Of a stretch of DNA of 64,000 nucleotides, positions 14,301-26,300 are shown piece by piece. The DNA lies in contig CM037469.1 of NCBI GenBank assembly GCA_021014325.1, forward strand, positions 11,908,663 through 11,972,662, in the 5' to 3' direction. The notes below the pieces were generated by a model. It did no database searches. It was not told where the DNA came from and saw only the letters and a program-made list of their open reading frames with translations. The translations under genes were made by a program, and so were the position numbers. Every line of letters starts with the position of its first letter. The stretch's first letter is position 1. Source of the stretch: Plazaster borealis. Its lineage: Eukaryota > Echinodermata > Asteroidea > Forcipulatida > Labidiasteridae.

Positions 14301-17300
14301 AGAAAGTTAAAGAAAACAAGTATTTGAGAAAGAAAACATTTACCTTGCTTGTTTCTACCAAGACATTCATTTCCAAGAATTTCAGTCATGAATCTTTTCT
14401 TCACAATAAAATTTTTTTTTACCAACGGATCACATCAACCGAAAAAAAAAATTGTCTTGGGTCCAAAAAAGTTGTTACACATACGCTGAGCAAGCAACTC
14501 CAGATGCCCACGTTTGCCAGGCAGACATGCCATGCCAAGAAATGGACCCACCGATACATACTCTATGTGACTTCACCTTCGTAAACTCATCGGGCTCCTT
14601 CTGTGTCGGCGTGATCTCCCCGTCTTCCATCGCGTCGTCGCCCGTGTCGATGTAATCAATGTCGCCCTCGTTGTCCCCGCCGAAGGAGCCGAAGGATTGG
14701 TTGAGGAGCTCCTCGCGTTGCTGTCTGTGTTCTTTTTGCTGGTTGGATCGCTCGGCGAGAATTCTGGCTTCCTCGTCGTCATTGGACGGCTGACAAGGAG
14801 CAAAGTTTCTTGTTTATTTTACAGCTTGGCAAAGAAAAAGTTTTCTTTAAAGGCAGGGTATACTTTTGGTAATTGTCAAAGACCAGTATCCTCACTTGGT
14901 GTATCCCAACATAATGCATCAAATAACAAACCTGTGAAAATTTAGGCTCAATTAATCATCGAAGCTGCAAAAAAATTATGAAAGAAAAAAACACCATTTT
15001 TGCATAGAATTATGTGCTTTCAGATGACTGAGAAAGGCTTCATGACTAAAGCCTATCACAGATTCAAATTTTTGGGGTGAAAAATAACCTCTTTCTCTAA
15101 AACTACATTACTTCAAAAGGGGACGTTTCTAACAATGTTTTATAATATCAACAGCTCTCCACTGCTCTTCACCAAGTAAGTTTTTATGGTCGTTAACTTG
15201 TGGAGTAATTACCAAAAGTACACCCTGCCTTTAAGCAGTATTTGCTGCTGAAATAGTTTAATATTGTGGGCTGTGATTAGAGCCATTTGCTTGGAATTAA
15301 CCCCTTGCATCTTGACCTCACACTCCAACCTCATTCCCAGGGGTGATCGATCTCACCGCGCTTTTTTCCCCAGCATGCTCTGCTCGCTCATACCCCCTGG
15401 AATTGGTTCATTAAAATGTGCCAGAATCTGGCAAATTTTAATTAGGCTTGTGGTCTACTCTACGTGCCCGCTCAAATAATGGTAACCCGCAAAAGAGGCA
15501 TCAAGTCAAAGAGCAACTGGTCCCCTCTTATTAATTTTGATCTTGTGATACATTGTATGTCTAACTCTATGAAGTTTAGGGTAACCGTGTAAAAACATGA
15601 TTCATTTGAAACGAAATCAAGTAAAAAATACTTGCATTTTCAGACAAGCTTACTAAGCGTCCTACAAGCACCATACAAGCGCTCGAAAGTTTTTGACAAG
15701 CGTGCACACAAAGTAGTCACTTTTGGTAGCCAATCGGCGCTTTTTTTCAGTCCATCCCTACCAGGGGTTAGTGACGAGAGGTAATGATATGGCGGGCTGC
15801 CCATGGTAGCGAGGCTGCTCACACGCAGCTACTCTCTGTTTATGGTCTGCCATTGTGGGAGTCAAAATGCACGTCAAGATACGATGGGCATCCAACTACA
15901 CGCGCATCACCTAAAATGCGCGCTGCACAGAAACACATGGGGGGAACTGACCCCCTGAAATTGCACCGGCAAGATTTATCGTGTGATGACGTCAGGTGGA
16001 ATGGGTCAATACATATTATTAACTTTAAAGGGACACGTTGCCTCTGATTAGGCGCTTTGGCTATAAAAAGCATTTGATATGAAATGAATATGGTTGGAAA
16101 GATGTTTTTTTTAAAGTAGAATATAATGATCCACACAAATATGCCTCGTAATTGTGTGGTGTTACTTTTTACCTGGTGAACTAACACGGTCCGCCATTTT
16201 GTAGAGTAAAAAATCTTGTTCTACAAAATGGCGGACCGTGTTAGTTCACAAAGTAAAAGGAAAACCACACAATTTTGAGGCATATTTGTGCGGGTCATTA
16301 TATTCTACTTTTAAAACATCTTTCCAACATATTCATCACATACATGTAGCAAACGCTTTCAAACGCTTTTTATAGCCCAAAGCGCCCAATCCAAGGGAAC
16401 GTGTCCCTATGCGCCACTAGTGTTATTACTTTTATTGTGCATGCATTCTTCTGTGGTTTTTAAATTAGTGCTAGAAGAAGTTTTGTTTTGTTAACCTCAA
16501 ATCAGTACTTTGATTTATACATGCTCTCTGCATACATTCCATTATGGATTAAGACATGTACATGTATGAGTTCCAATCAGCAGATTTCAATGGTAGAGTT
16601 TGCTGTCAATGTACACACTTGGGGGGCAAGGGAGGGGCGGGTTGGGGGCAGGGGAGGAGACGTGTTGGGGTAGAGAGGGGGCGAGTCGGGGTAGGGAGGG
16701 GTGAGTTCGGGATAGGGAGGCGGTGAGTTGGGGCAGGGGGGCGAGTTGGGGCAGGGAGGGGTGAGTTAGGCAGGGAGAGGCGAGTTGGGGGTAGGGAGGC
16801 GGTGAGTTGGGGCAGGGAGGGGAGAGTTGGGGTAGGGAGGGGTTGAGTTGGGGCAGGGAAGGCGAGTTGGGGTTGAGAGGGGCGAGTTGGGGTTGAGAAG
16901 GGTGAGTTGGGGTAGGGAAGGGTGAGTTGGGGCAGGAAGGGGCAGGTTGGGGCAGGGAGGGGGCAGGGAGGGGTTAGTTTGGGGAGGGAGGGGCGAGTTG
17001 ATGAAGGGAAGGGTGAGTTTAGGCAGGAGTTGGGGTTGAGAGGGGCGAGTTGGGGTTGAGAGGGGCGAGTTGGGGTTGAGAAGGGTGAGTTGGGGTAGGG
17101 AAGGGTGAGTTGGGGCAGGGAAGGGCAAGTTGGGGCAGGACGGGGTGAGTTGGGGGAGGGAGGGGATTGAGGAGCAAGTTGGAGTGGAGGAAGATTGGGT
17201 GAGGTTGTAGTCTTGATGGGGGAGGGGTGCTCTAAGGTACCTCTGTTGCAGACCATCTCTTGTCGCCATCTACATATCCTGAGTCAGCGGTCAACGTTCC

Positions 17301-20300
17301 TCTTCTTAGCTCACCAATCTTGGCATTCCAGAAGGCAAAATCTTCCACAACGCTGCAGAGACAAAAGACAAAAGGTAACCAATAAGAGAATGCCACCCCA
17401 TCAAAATAAAATGTCTGCACAATGGAAAATGCAGTTACAAGCATGACACTAACTTGCTTTTTTCTTCAAAGTGGTGGACAAATTTGATTTCAAACACAGT
17501 CTGAGATTGAACCTTGCAAATGTCCATTCATAATCTAGGCATGCAAAGTGTCATTTTTGACTATGTAGTAAATCTGATTCAAACGTCATGCGAACAGAAA
17601 TACCAAGGAAACTGCGACACCACCATGGCTTTGAAACATACATCTGTTGTTGCAGGCCAAACTGCTTTGAATTGTTGGTTCCATGGAACTACTAATTATC
17701 ATTATTATTATATATTTCTGGTAATGAAACCAAGGATGCCTCCTAAGTGAACTTAATCACTGTAGCTCACAAGCCTGAGGAAACCTGTAAACTTGCTTTG
17801 TGAACCAGAAACACCAGGGTTAACCCCTACTCTTCCACGATATTAAGTGTTCTGGGTTCTTTTACGTGCACTACCAATCCTAGTACACGGGGCCTACGAA
17901 TTAATGTCCCATCCGAAGGAAAAAGCAATTAGGGAAAAGTATCTTGCTCAAGGACACAAGTGCCAACACTGGGACTCAAACCCAAACTCTGCTGATCAGA
18001 AACACAAGAGTTTGAGTCCGGTGCTCTTAACTGCCCGACCATGATACAGCCTTTTGTGAAGAATCTTTAAGAATGTGTTCCTGAGATATACCACACTTCA
18101 AGAAAAATAATCACTGACCGTGCAAACAGGCAATAAATAAAATGAAATTATAACAATAATAATAATGAATCACATCAAGGCAAAACATCATCTGAAACTA
18201 CACTTTGTTTGGTTTCAAACCATTTAAATATGACAACAACATAATACAAGCTTGGCACAATTTGATTCTATCACGATGTACAACACAGGTGGACTTAAAA
18301 GTGCAGCCCCCCCTCTTCAAAACAACTGAAAAACAATCACAGACAAAAGGTGAGACATCTGACACGCTCGGTGCACGGTGGTGACAAACATAACCATGCA
18401 AGCCTGTGTACTAAACGCATATAAGTCAATGGAGCCTTTGGTTAGTCAAGACAAGCACAATGACTGAAACAAAATAGGGCGACCGCCAACATTAGGGTTA
18501 GATAGCTCAGTTGGTAGAGCGCCAGCACGTTAAACCAGAGGTCGTTGGTTCAAATACCGCTCTAGTCAATTTTTCTTTGTTCAACCCAAAATTATGAAAA
18601 AAAGAAGAAGTTACAACTTGGTTTTAAAAATGCAGTCTGTGAACACAAGACTGTATACTATGAAGTTGATCAGATACAGAGTTACCGTATATTTCAATCT
18701 CAAAGTTAATTTGAGGTGACTAGTGTTTGAAGTATGTAGAACTGTAATCAAAAAGAATCTACATAAGAAAAAATTGCCACTTTCACTCAGGGACGAGATT
18801 TGATGAGTGTCAAAAATCTACTGAAAATCGCTTGTGGTCCTGGGGTTCCCCCTTGTTCCCAACCTGGAACGTCCTAGACCTTACGACTCAGGAGGTTCAC
18901 AGCCTCCTCCGAGCATCAGAGGAAAAACAAAACCACAGGTTCAGACACAATGAGGACTCTATCTTTTCCCCTTTGGTGACTGCTCTACTTTTCAAGAAAT
19001 TCTAAGAGGCTCAAAGAGATTTTTAGAGAGTCCTGAAATCAGGACAAATCCTGGGAAATCACAGGCCTGCTTTATTCAAAGTAAACTAAATACCTTAGGG
19101 TTTTGGGTTTTTATCACACTTCACCCCTGCTAAATGTCCTAGCTGGGAAGTTACTTTTTAATCTTTTTCCCAAGCCCATGGTTTATTTCCGGCTTGGTTT
19201 TAAGAACCCCTCGTTATCAGGAGTTGTGATGAAATCTGAGCTGAAACGCAATCTCAGGGGGTTACGAGGTTCACAGATTCAGTTACCAGAAATTGAGACT
19301 CGCACAAGTTTGTGTTGTTCAAACATTTCAAGTAAGCCTCTCAGTGAAGTTTTTTTCTTCTCTTTCCTTATAAATCCAAAATTGAATAAGCTATCTAATA
19401 CTCAAGTTGTATTAGTTTTTGTGTGTGTTGATAAACATTTGTAGGGTCGCTTTTCAATTGTATCTTACAGCAATTGCTATCAAAATATCAGTTGGAAAAA
19501 CAACTTCACTCTCTTATGTTCATGTAAACATGACATTCTGGAGATTGGACACACTGTAGAGTGAAGAAAGTTACTGGTAGTGTGGGGGAGGGACACAGCT
19601 AAATATAGACAAGCTTTCAAGTGAGGTTTGCGCATATCCTTTGAGTACTGGTGGTTCTGAGAAGAACCGGTGGTTTGAAAACTTGACGTTTCAGTATGCT
19701 CTGGTCTTCAGGAGAATGTAGATGATCAGAGCATACTGATCGAAACGTCGAGTTGTCAAACCACCAGGGCCCAATTTCATGGCTCTGCTTACCGCCGAAT
19801 TCTGCGCTTGCGATCGCCATTCTCCGCTTACCGAGCAAGCGCCGAATTTCTGCGCTAGCTGTGTAAGCGTAGAATGCCTAGTAACGTGGACTACGCACGC
19901 GCACAAGCAAAAATTCTCCGCTAACCCGTGAAATACGCTTGACGTAAGCGCGGAATTCCCTGCTTCCGTAAGCGCCGATTCTTTGCTTACGGTAAGCAGA
20001 GCCATGAAATTGGGCCCTTTTCTTCTCAGAACCACCACTACTCGAAAGGGATTTATGCACATGGTGTCATCGCAAACCGCACTTGATTGCACTCCCACCA
20101 TGCAACGTTTCAAATCCTACATAAACGAGCTTCCAAATCTGCTAAGATATAATCATGGAGGTACATTGGTACTGTCTAGCAAGAATGTCAGACATCCTTG
20201 TGTATCATGCCAATGTCTAGCTGCTGAGGTAGACTGACTACAGTTGAAATCATCATGCACCACAAAATGCTAGCTATCCTTGCAAACAAGTTTTTCTATT

Positions 20301-23300
20301 GATTTCAGAGTTTTCAATCTCTCCATTTCAAAGGATTTAATTTCGACTGAAATTTTGCCAAGCCAGGATCCGTTAAGACAAGATCAAGAAATATGATCTA
20401 AGAATACTCAGTAATATTGCAGGCATCGCTTCTAAACCTTAAAACAAAATTTTTACTGACTACAAGGGCTGGCCTACATATGGCATACTGTACATAGGCT
20501 TTTTAAAAGATTTCTGTGAAAAGTCTTACAAATTTGTTCTTGTGGGCAAACAAAAAAACCAGAAATCAGTGTAAAACACATGTAGGAAGAATATCATGCC
20601 TGCATTGTACATGTTGTAACTGGTTAAAATACATGTTCTGAATGCAATATGGACAAATGATACTGAATGGCAAAATCATACAAATATCTACAATCGACAG
20701 GGTCATTTGCAGAGAAGATCATGGCAGGCAACAGTGTTTGTTAGTGAACAAATGCACAAATTTGACTAATCAATCCTTATGACTATGGTTTGGTTAAAGG
20801 TTTTATACAGGATTGGTAGAGCTGACAAAATAGTCGCAGACTGAGACAGTGTTCATGTTATGTGTGATCAAACATACGTGAAATAACAAACCTGGGAAAA
20901 CTTGCGCTTAATCGGTTGTGAAAGTCGGGAGAAAATAGTAAAAATGCAGTTTTCAGCATGTAAACACATTGTCCTTAATTTTGGTTGTAACCGAAATCAG
21001 CTGTTGCATTTTTTTGTTAAAGGTTTTCAGATACAATTTTCTCGAATATGACTTCATTTCAGAGGGAAATGCTTCACAGAAAAAATGGTTCTAGTATGAA
21101 CTTCATAATCAGTAAGCTTTCAGACTACAATTAAACAATTTTTTTTGTATACCTTACCAATCCTGTATAATACCTTTAATAGTGTAAAAAACAATTACCA
21201 ATTGCAGAAACTTTACTAACAGACTGCTCTAGTTGAAGACACTTCATTGACACATCATGAACAAACTGAGAAATGTTTTGTTGATGATCAGATGATGGCT
21301 GGTAAAAATTTCAAAATGCTACCATGCCAACCAAGGTTTATTTGCAATCAAGTGATGCATCGTCTACAGATCTATGGACTTACTCAAGAAAACATTCACT
21401 ATAACATTTGTTTGAGTAATTGGCAGCCATGTTGGACTCATTATGATACTGAGGTTAGGGGTTTTTGTGTGTTACCAGGGCCCAATTTCAAAAAACATGT
21501 AAGCACAAGAACTTGCTAAGCACAGAAAACTCTTGCTTAGGAAAAATAGGTTACCAGCCAAAATACAATACAGTTACCATTGCTGTGACTGGTACCCCAC
21601 TCATTTCTTGCTTAGCAAAGACATTTGCTTATCAGAATTTTCTGCTAAACAGCTTTATGAAATTGGGAACCAGCTCGTTTCCTTCCTTGTTTATTTGAAT
21701 CCAGTGAATTTTCTCTGTCTACAAATTCAGCTGAAATTTTAACGGCAGAGTTTTGAAAATGTTCACCGAAATTGCTTTGTTATTTACAGTTTCCTTTAAT
21801 GCGGAAACTCCATTTTTTTTGTGTGCAGTCGTTTCATTTTCTATTATACAGCAAAATGCCGGTCTTTGGTGAGAAAGAAGTTTAACAAGCTTTGTGTTGA
21901 GTCCAACATGGATGCCCTTCTCCAGTTGATGTCACATGCAAGCTCCTTATAATGGATGTGTTGTACCTAGGGACACCGTTACACAGGGTGGAATGACTGG
22001 AGTCAGAACCAAAGGAGGACTGAGGGGAGTGGGCGGAGACTCTGAAATAAAACGGGTGGTAAAAATAAAAAAGCATGATGAAAATCTTGTTCTGTGTAGA
22101 AACGAAAAATAAACGGATGATTTGAACCACAAGCAAAAAGAAAAAACCGAAGCTAATGTAGAGTGCGCAACATAACATCATGTACATTTGTATACTTCTG
22201 GATCAAATAAAAAATACATGGATATGTGTGCAAATATATCTCAAAATAACATTTATGAGATGAAACAATGCAACCACTGGTTCCAATCTTGTCGACCTTT
22301 CTACATGTCTAACGTAAAATAGCCCATGTACACTTGGAATTATAGAGCAACCATTAAGAAGGCGAGAGTCACTGCCGACAAAAAGGGTCTCAAGTACGTG
22401 ATGTGAACCACCCAGACTTCTAAGCACACCCCACTGAGCTAGCATCATGTAAAGAGCGCCCTCTACCACATGAAGTTCTAAAACTCAGCAGCATCCATCA
22501 TAACCACAATATGACAAAAGCAATTTAACAAAAAAACCAAAAATACCTAACAGCACCGTTAGTACCCGGATGCCCCTTAGAGTACTGGGCGGTGAGCGTA
22601 GAGGGGCTGAGAACGACCGAATGATGCCCCTGTTTAGTCGCATCGTGTTGGTGATGATTGGTGGTGGTGGTGGTGGCGGTGTTGTTGTGGGAGGAGGAGC
22701 CAAAGCGTGTGGCTACTTCGTGCGTCGTTAGCCAAGTATATCTGAGCATGACGAATGGATTAGTGGTTAGTTTGGTGCGTGTGAGTGCTCTTGGAATCCA
22801 CTGGACTATGTGTACTTTGTTAAGAATGGTCATTACAACTCAGTCAAGCATGGAGGCTTAAATTCTCAAATATAAATCAGATTAAAAAAGAAAAATATTG
22901 TTTTTTAATGATGGTCTTCTGCTAAACAGGCAATTGAAGATGAGGGTTTAACCCTTAAGAGACCATAGCAGACGGAAACGGCTTTTACCAAAATGCCCAT
23001 AGCGGCAACAAACGGCTGCAAGATTTAACCTGCTTCCCAATGTTTCTCACGTTAACAAAGTATCTTTGTTTCTGAAACAAAACAAAATTTATATTTTATA
23101 TATATTTTTTTTTCCCATACATTTTATAAGAATTTATTTTCTTCAAAAAATCAAAAATAAAAACTTGTCTGGGCGTATGGTGACGATAACACAGAATTGA
23201 ATGGTCTCTAAAGAGTTAAAGGCAAAGTATACCTTTGGATTTTGGAACAGTTAGATTGTTTTAATCCTATACAAATGTAGATATATACAATCAAACTAAC

Positions 23301-26300
23301 CTGTGAAAATTTCATTTCAAGAGGTGGTAGAGTTTTTAAGATATTGCCGAAAATCTATAGCCATTATGTCCACGCAGGAAGAATAATCCGCAATCTGAGA
23401 AACGTTTCACGCATGAAACGTTTCTCAGATTGAAATTCTTTTAAATCCCTTTCTCTACAAATACCACATTCCTTAGAAGGGAATTGTTTCTTGAAATGTT
23501 CTACAGTACATTATCAGCAGCTGCAGTGCTTCTTACCAAGTAGATTTTAAGGTCATTCATTTTTGGAGTAATTACCAAAGGTATACGCTCCCTTTAAAAA
23601 ATACACACAAATCAAAGGCAGAAAAATATATGTGCAAACAAAATGCGTCGATATTATTGGTATGATACACGCATTTAATGAAAAAGTCTGTCCCTAGCCA
23701 ATGATGGCTCATCAGGCCGGTGTTTATATCCTGTTTCCTTGGCATACGTATTTCATGAGAGTTCTATAAATAGATCTCATATCCCTTTAACACTTCTCCT
23801 TAGTTGAACATGAATATGGATAAGTGCCCTTAACATTTTCATGTAGTACTCTTAGTAATGTGATCGAAATCACATTGGCGCCTAACCCGAGGTTAATGAA
23901 ACATAGATTTAAGCACATTGGTCTGAGGCCCTCGCGTGAGCAGTTAGAAGGTATTATACAGGATTGGTAGAGCTGACAAAAATAGTCGCTGACAGTGTTC
24001 ATGTCTTGTGTGATCAACCATACATGAAAAAACAAACCTGTGAAAATTTGTGCTTAATCCTTTGTGTGAGTCAGGAGAAAATAGTGGACAACCATGCACA
24101 ATTTCCAGCATGTAAACACATTGACCTTAATTTTGGTTGTAACAAATTAGCTTTTCTGATAGTTTTCTTGAATATGACTTCATTTCCGAGGGAAATATTT
24201 CACAGAAAAAAAGTTCTAGCATAAACTTCATAATCAGCAAGCTTTCAGACTGAAAATAAACAAAAATGTTTTTTATCCTTACCAATCTTGTATAATACCT
24301 TTAAAGGGTGTGTACAACATTGGTAAGAATGAAAATATAAATGCTCACAGATTTGCACATAACTCACATGGTATAAAGATGGTCATGGTAGAAAACTTCC
24401 CTTGAAATAGTTTTGCTTGAAATGCCATAGTTTTTACGAAATGAGTAAAATAATAGTATTTATCCTGCAGGATAAATCCCGATGTTTGAAAAAAAGTTAA
24501 AACACATAAAGGGGGTTTTGCACTGTTTTCTCATGACTCTGAACTGATTTAGCTTAAACTTTCACAGGTTTGTTATTTCATGTATATGTTGGATCACATC
24601 GAGTTTTGATACAGGTCTTTGGCAATTACCAATGTTGTACACACCCTTTAATGGTAAATGATAAGACTATCAGGCCATGGGCATAAGCTTCTTTATTTTT
24701 AAGTACCCCAGCCGACTTTGCTTGTGAACTGTGCTTTCTACTTCTTGGGCCCAGGAAGCTTGAGCAGCCAGACTTTATTTTTAAGATGTATTTAATGAAT
24801 CTGAAGACAGAATAAAACTGCACAACAAACTGGGAAAAAATTGGTACACATTGCAATGACAAAGTTGGATTGATCGTAAACAAATGTGTCTTTTTCTCCA
24901 TTTGTTTTAATTAACAGGGACTGAGACAATTTGTTGCTGCAATTTCACACAACTCGAGCGAGACTTTGAGATGTTTCAGGCAGCTAAAAATGCGTGTACA
25001 TGTAGTGGGCAAATTTCCGTTGCACTAATTTTAAAAATCAGAACGAAAAGAAAACAATAATAAATGTTGGTGCTACAATGTGTATCCCATCCAGTGACGA
25101 TGTGTCTGTTGACTTGTAGTTTGAAAAGAGTATTTATGATAATACAATTCCAAATATGACATCTTTGCTAGACTATTTCCACTTTTGTTATGTTAACTGG
25201 GAAGTGGTGGGGAAATAGTTCAATCGAAAGAGTATGACCTTTTATGACAATGTTGGTCGGTGGTGAACGTTTTTTTTTTTTGAGATTAAGGGTATTTTTG
25301 CAGATCCTTTTAGGAAGGTTGTGTGTATTTGAAGTATCCACCGCACAAGTAAAGAAGTCAGGGGTACGAGTTATTACTGACAAGAAAGTCTGAAACTGGG
25401 ATCCAGTTCTTAGGAGGTACATGTATATTGAAATGATGGCATTTCCATCTTTTGATAAACCCCTGGAGTTATAGATTCCAAGGAGCTTTTGGGAACAGTA
25501 TCCTCAGTGCTAGAGAAGTAGATCAAAGAGCCAGATTTATTTTATTTGGAGAAAACTACAGCATTTTTTTTTACTTTAAAAAGTCTGAATTCAGATAAAA
25601 GTCTGAAATATCTCATACCTGAGAAGTGTTTTTTACCAATCCCCCAGCAGTTTTTACTACACGGTGTCCAACGGACTGTACATCATTTTTGTTTGCAGCA
25701 CAGGGTCAAAGAAAACGTATCGGACCGATTTGCCATTTTCCAATTTCCCATGATAACATAGAATCTACGATTCTAAAACAAACCCATGTATTTCTGTATC
25801 ATATTAATTTTCCTTACATTTTTCCTGAGTGTAAGGGGGCCAAAAATCTCTAAGATTAGCAATGTCTGGGCGTATGGTGATGGTTATGCAGAAGTGAATG
25901 GTCTCTAAAGGGTTGAATACCATGTTATGATACATACAGTTAAATAGATGAATATGGTATGCCATACGCATATGATATGATATTCCACACAGAAATGTGA
26001 ATGAGCCACAGGATAAGATGGTTGCAGACTTCATTGCCACACACATTACATTAATGTCAATGATGTGGGATAGGATACATATTATGCATGTAGTTGATGT
26101 ACAAACATGCAGACTAGTCTAGCGACCACTGTTTCCCTCAATGCTGCAGTCTGCAATAGCTTCCCAGGGTTCTCCCCATGCACAAGCTAGCATACCGGGC
26201 CGATACGCACAAAATTTGGCTGAAACGCCAAAAGAAATTGTTTTATCTTTATTTTTACTAATTTCACAAAAATCATCAAGATAAAACCATTTAGAGCGCT

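Larger units (their letters stand above)
17353..21966. other. LRCH intron, repeat-rich
   Basis: Besides listed elements, 17353-17754 shows nothing recognisable. Positions 18780-19080 share GTTCAGACACAATG and CCTTTGGTGACTGCT with 27780-27960. Positions 19100-19600 and 20090-20790 show nothing recognisable. Positions 21670-21966 show nothing recognisable. Confidence 0.45.

Noticed and set aside
14334..14390. Possible extra LRCH exon with AG and GT borders
   Set aside because: It is open, but its length (about 55 bases) would break the phase-0 junction between the flanking exons.
16606..17269. Two overlapping 167-216-codon Pro/Ser/Thr-rich frames on the minus strand
   Set aside because: They are translations of the G-rich minisatellite; all frames without stops arise from the repeat, and the region is the intron beside the 17241-17352 exon.
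18495..18568. Functional tRNA gene
   Set aside because: A and B boxes are present, but the anticodon arm does not pair properly and the leader and trailer recur at 37.4 kb, so it is a SINE-like unit.
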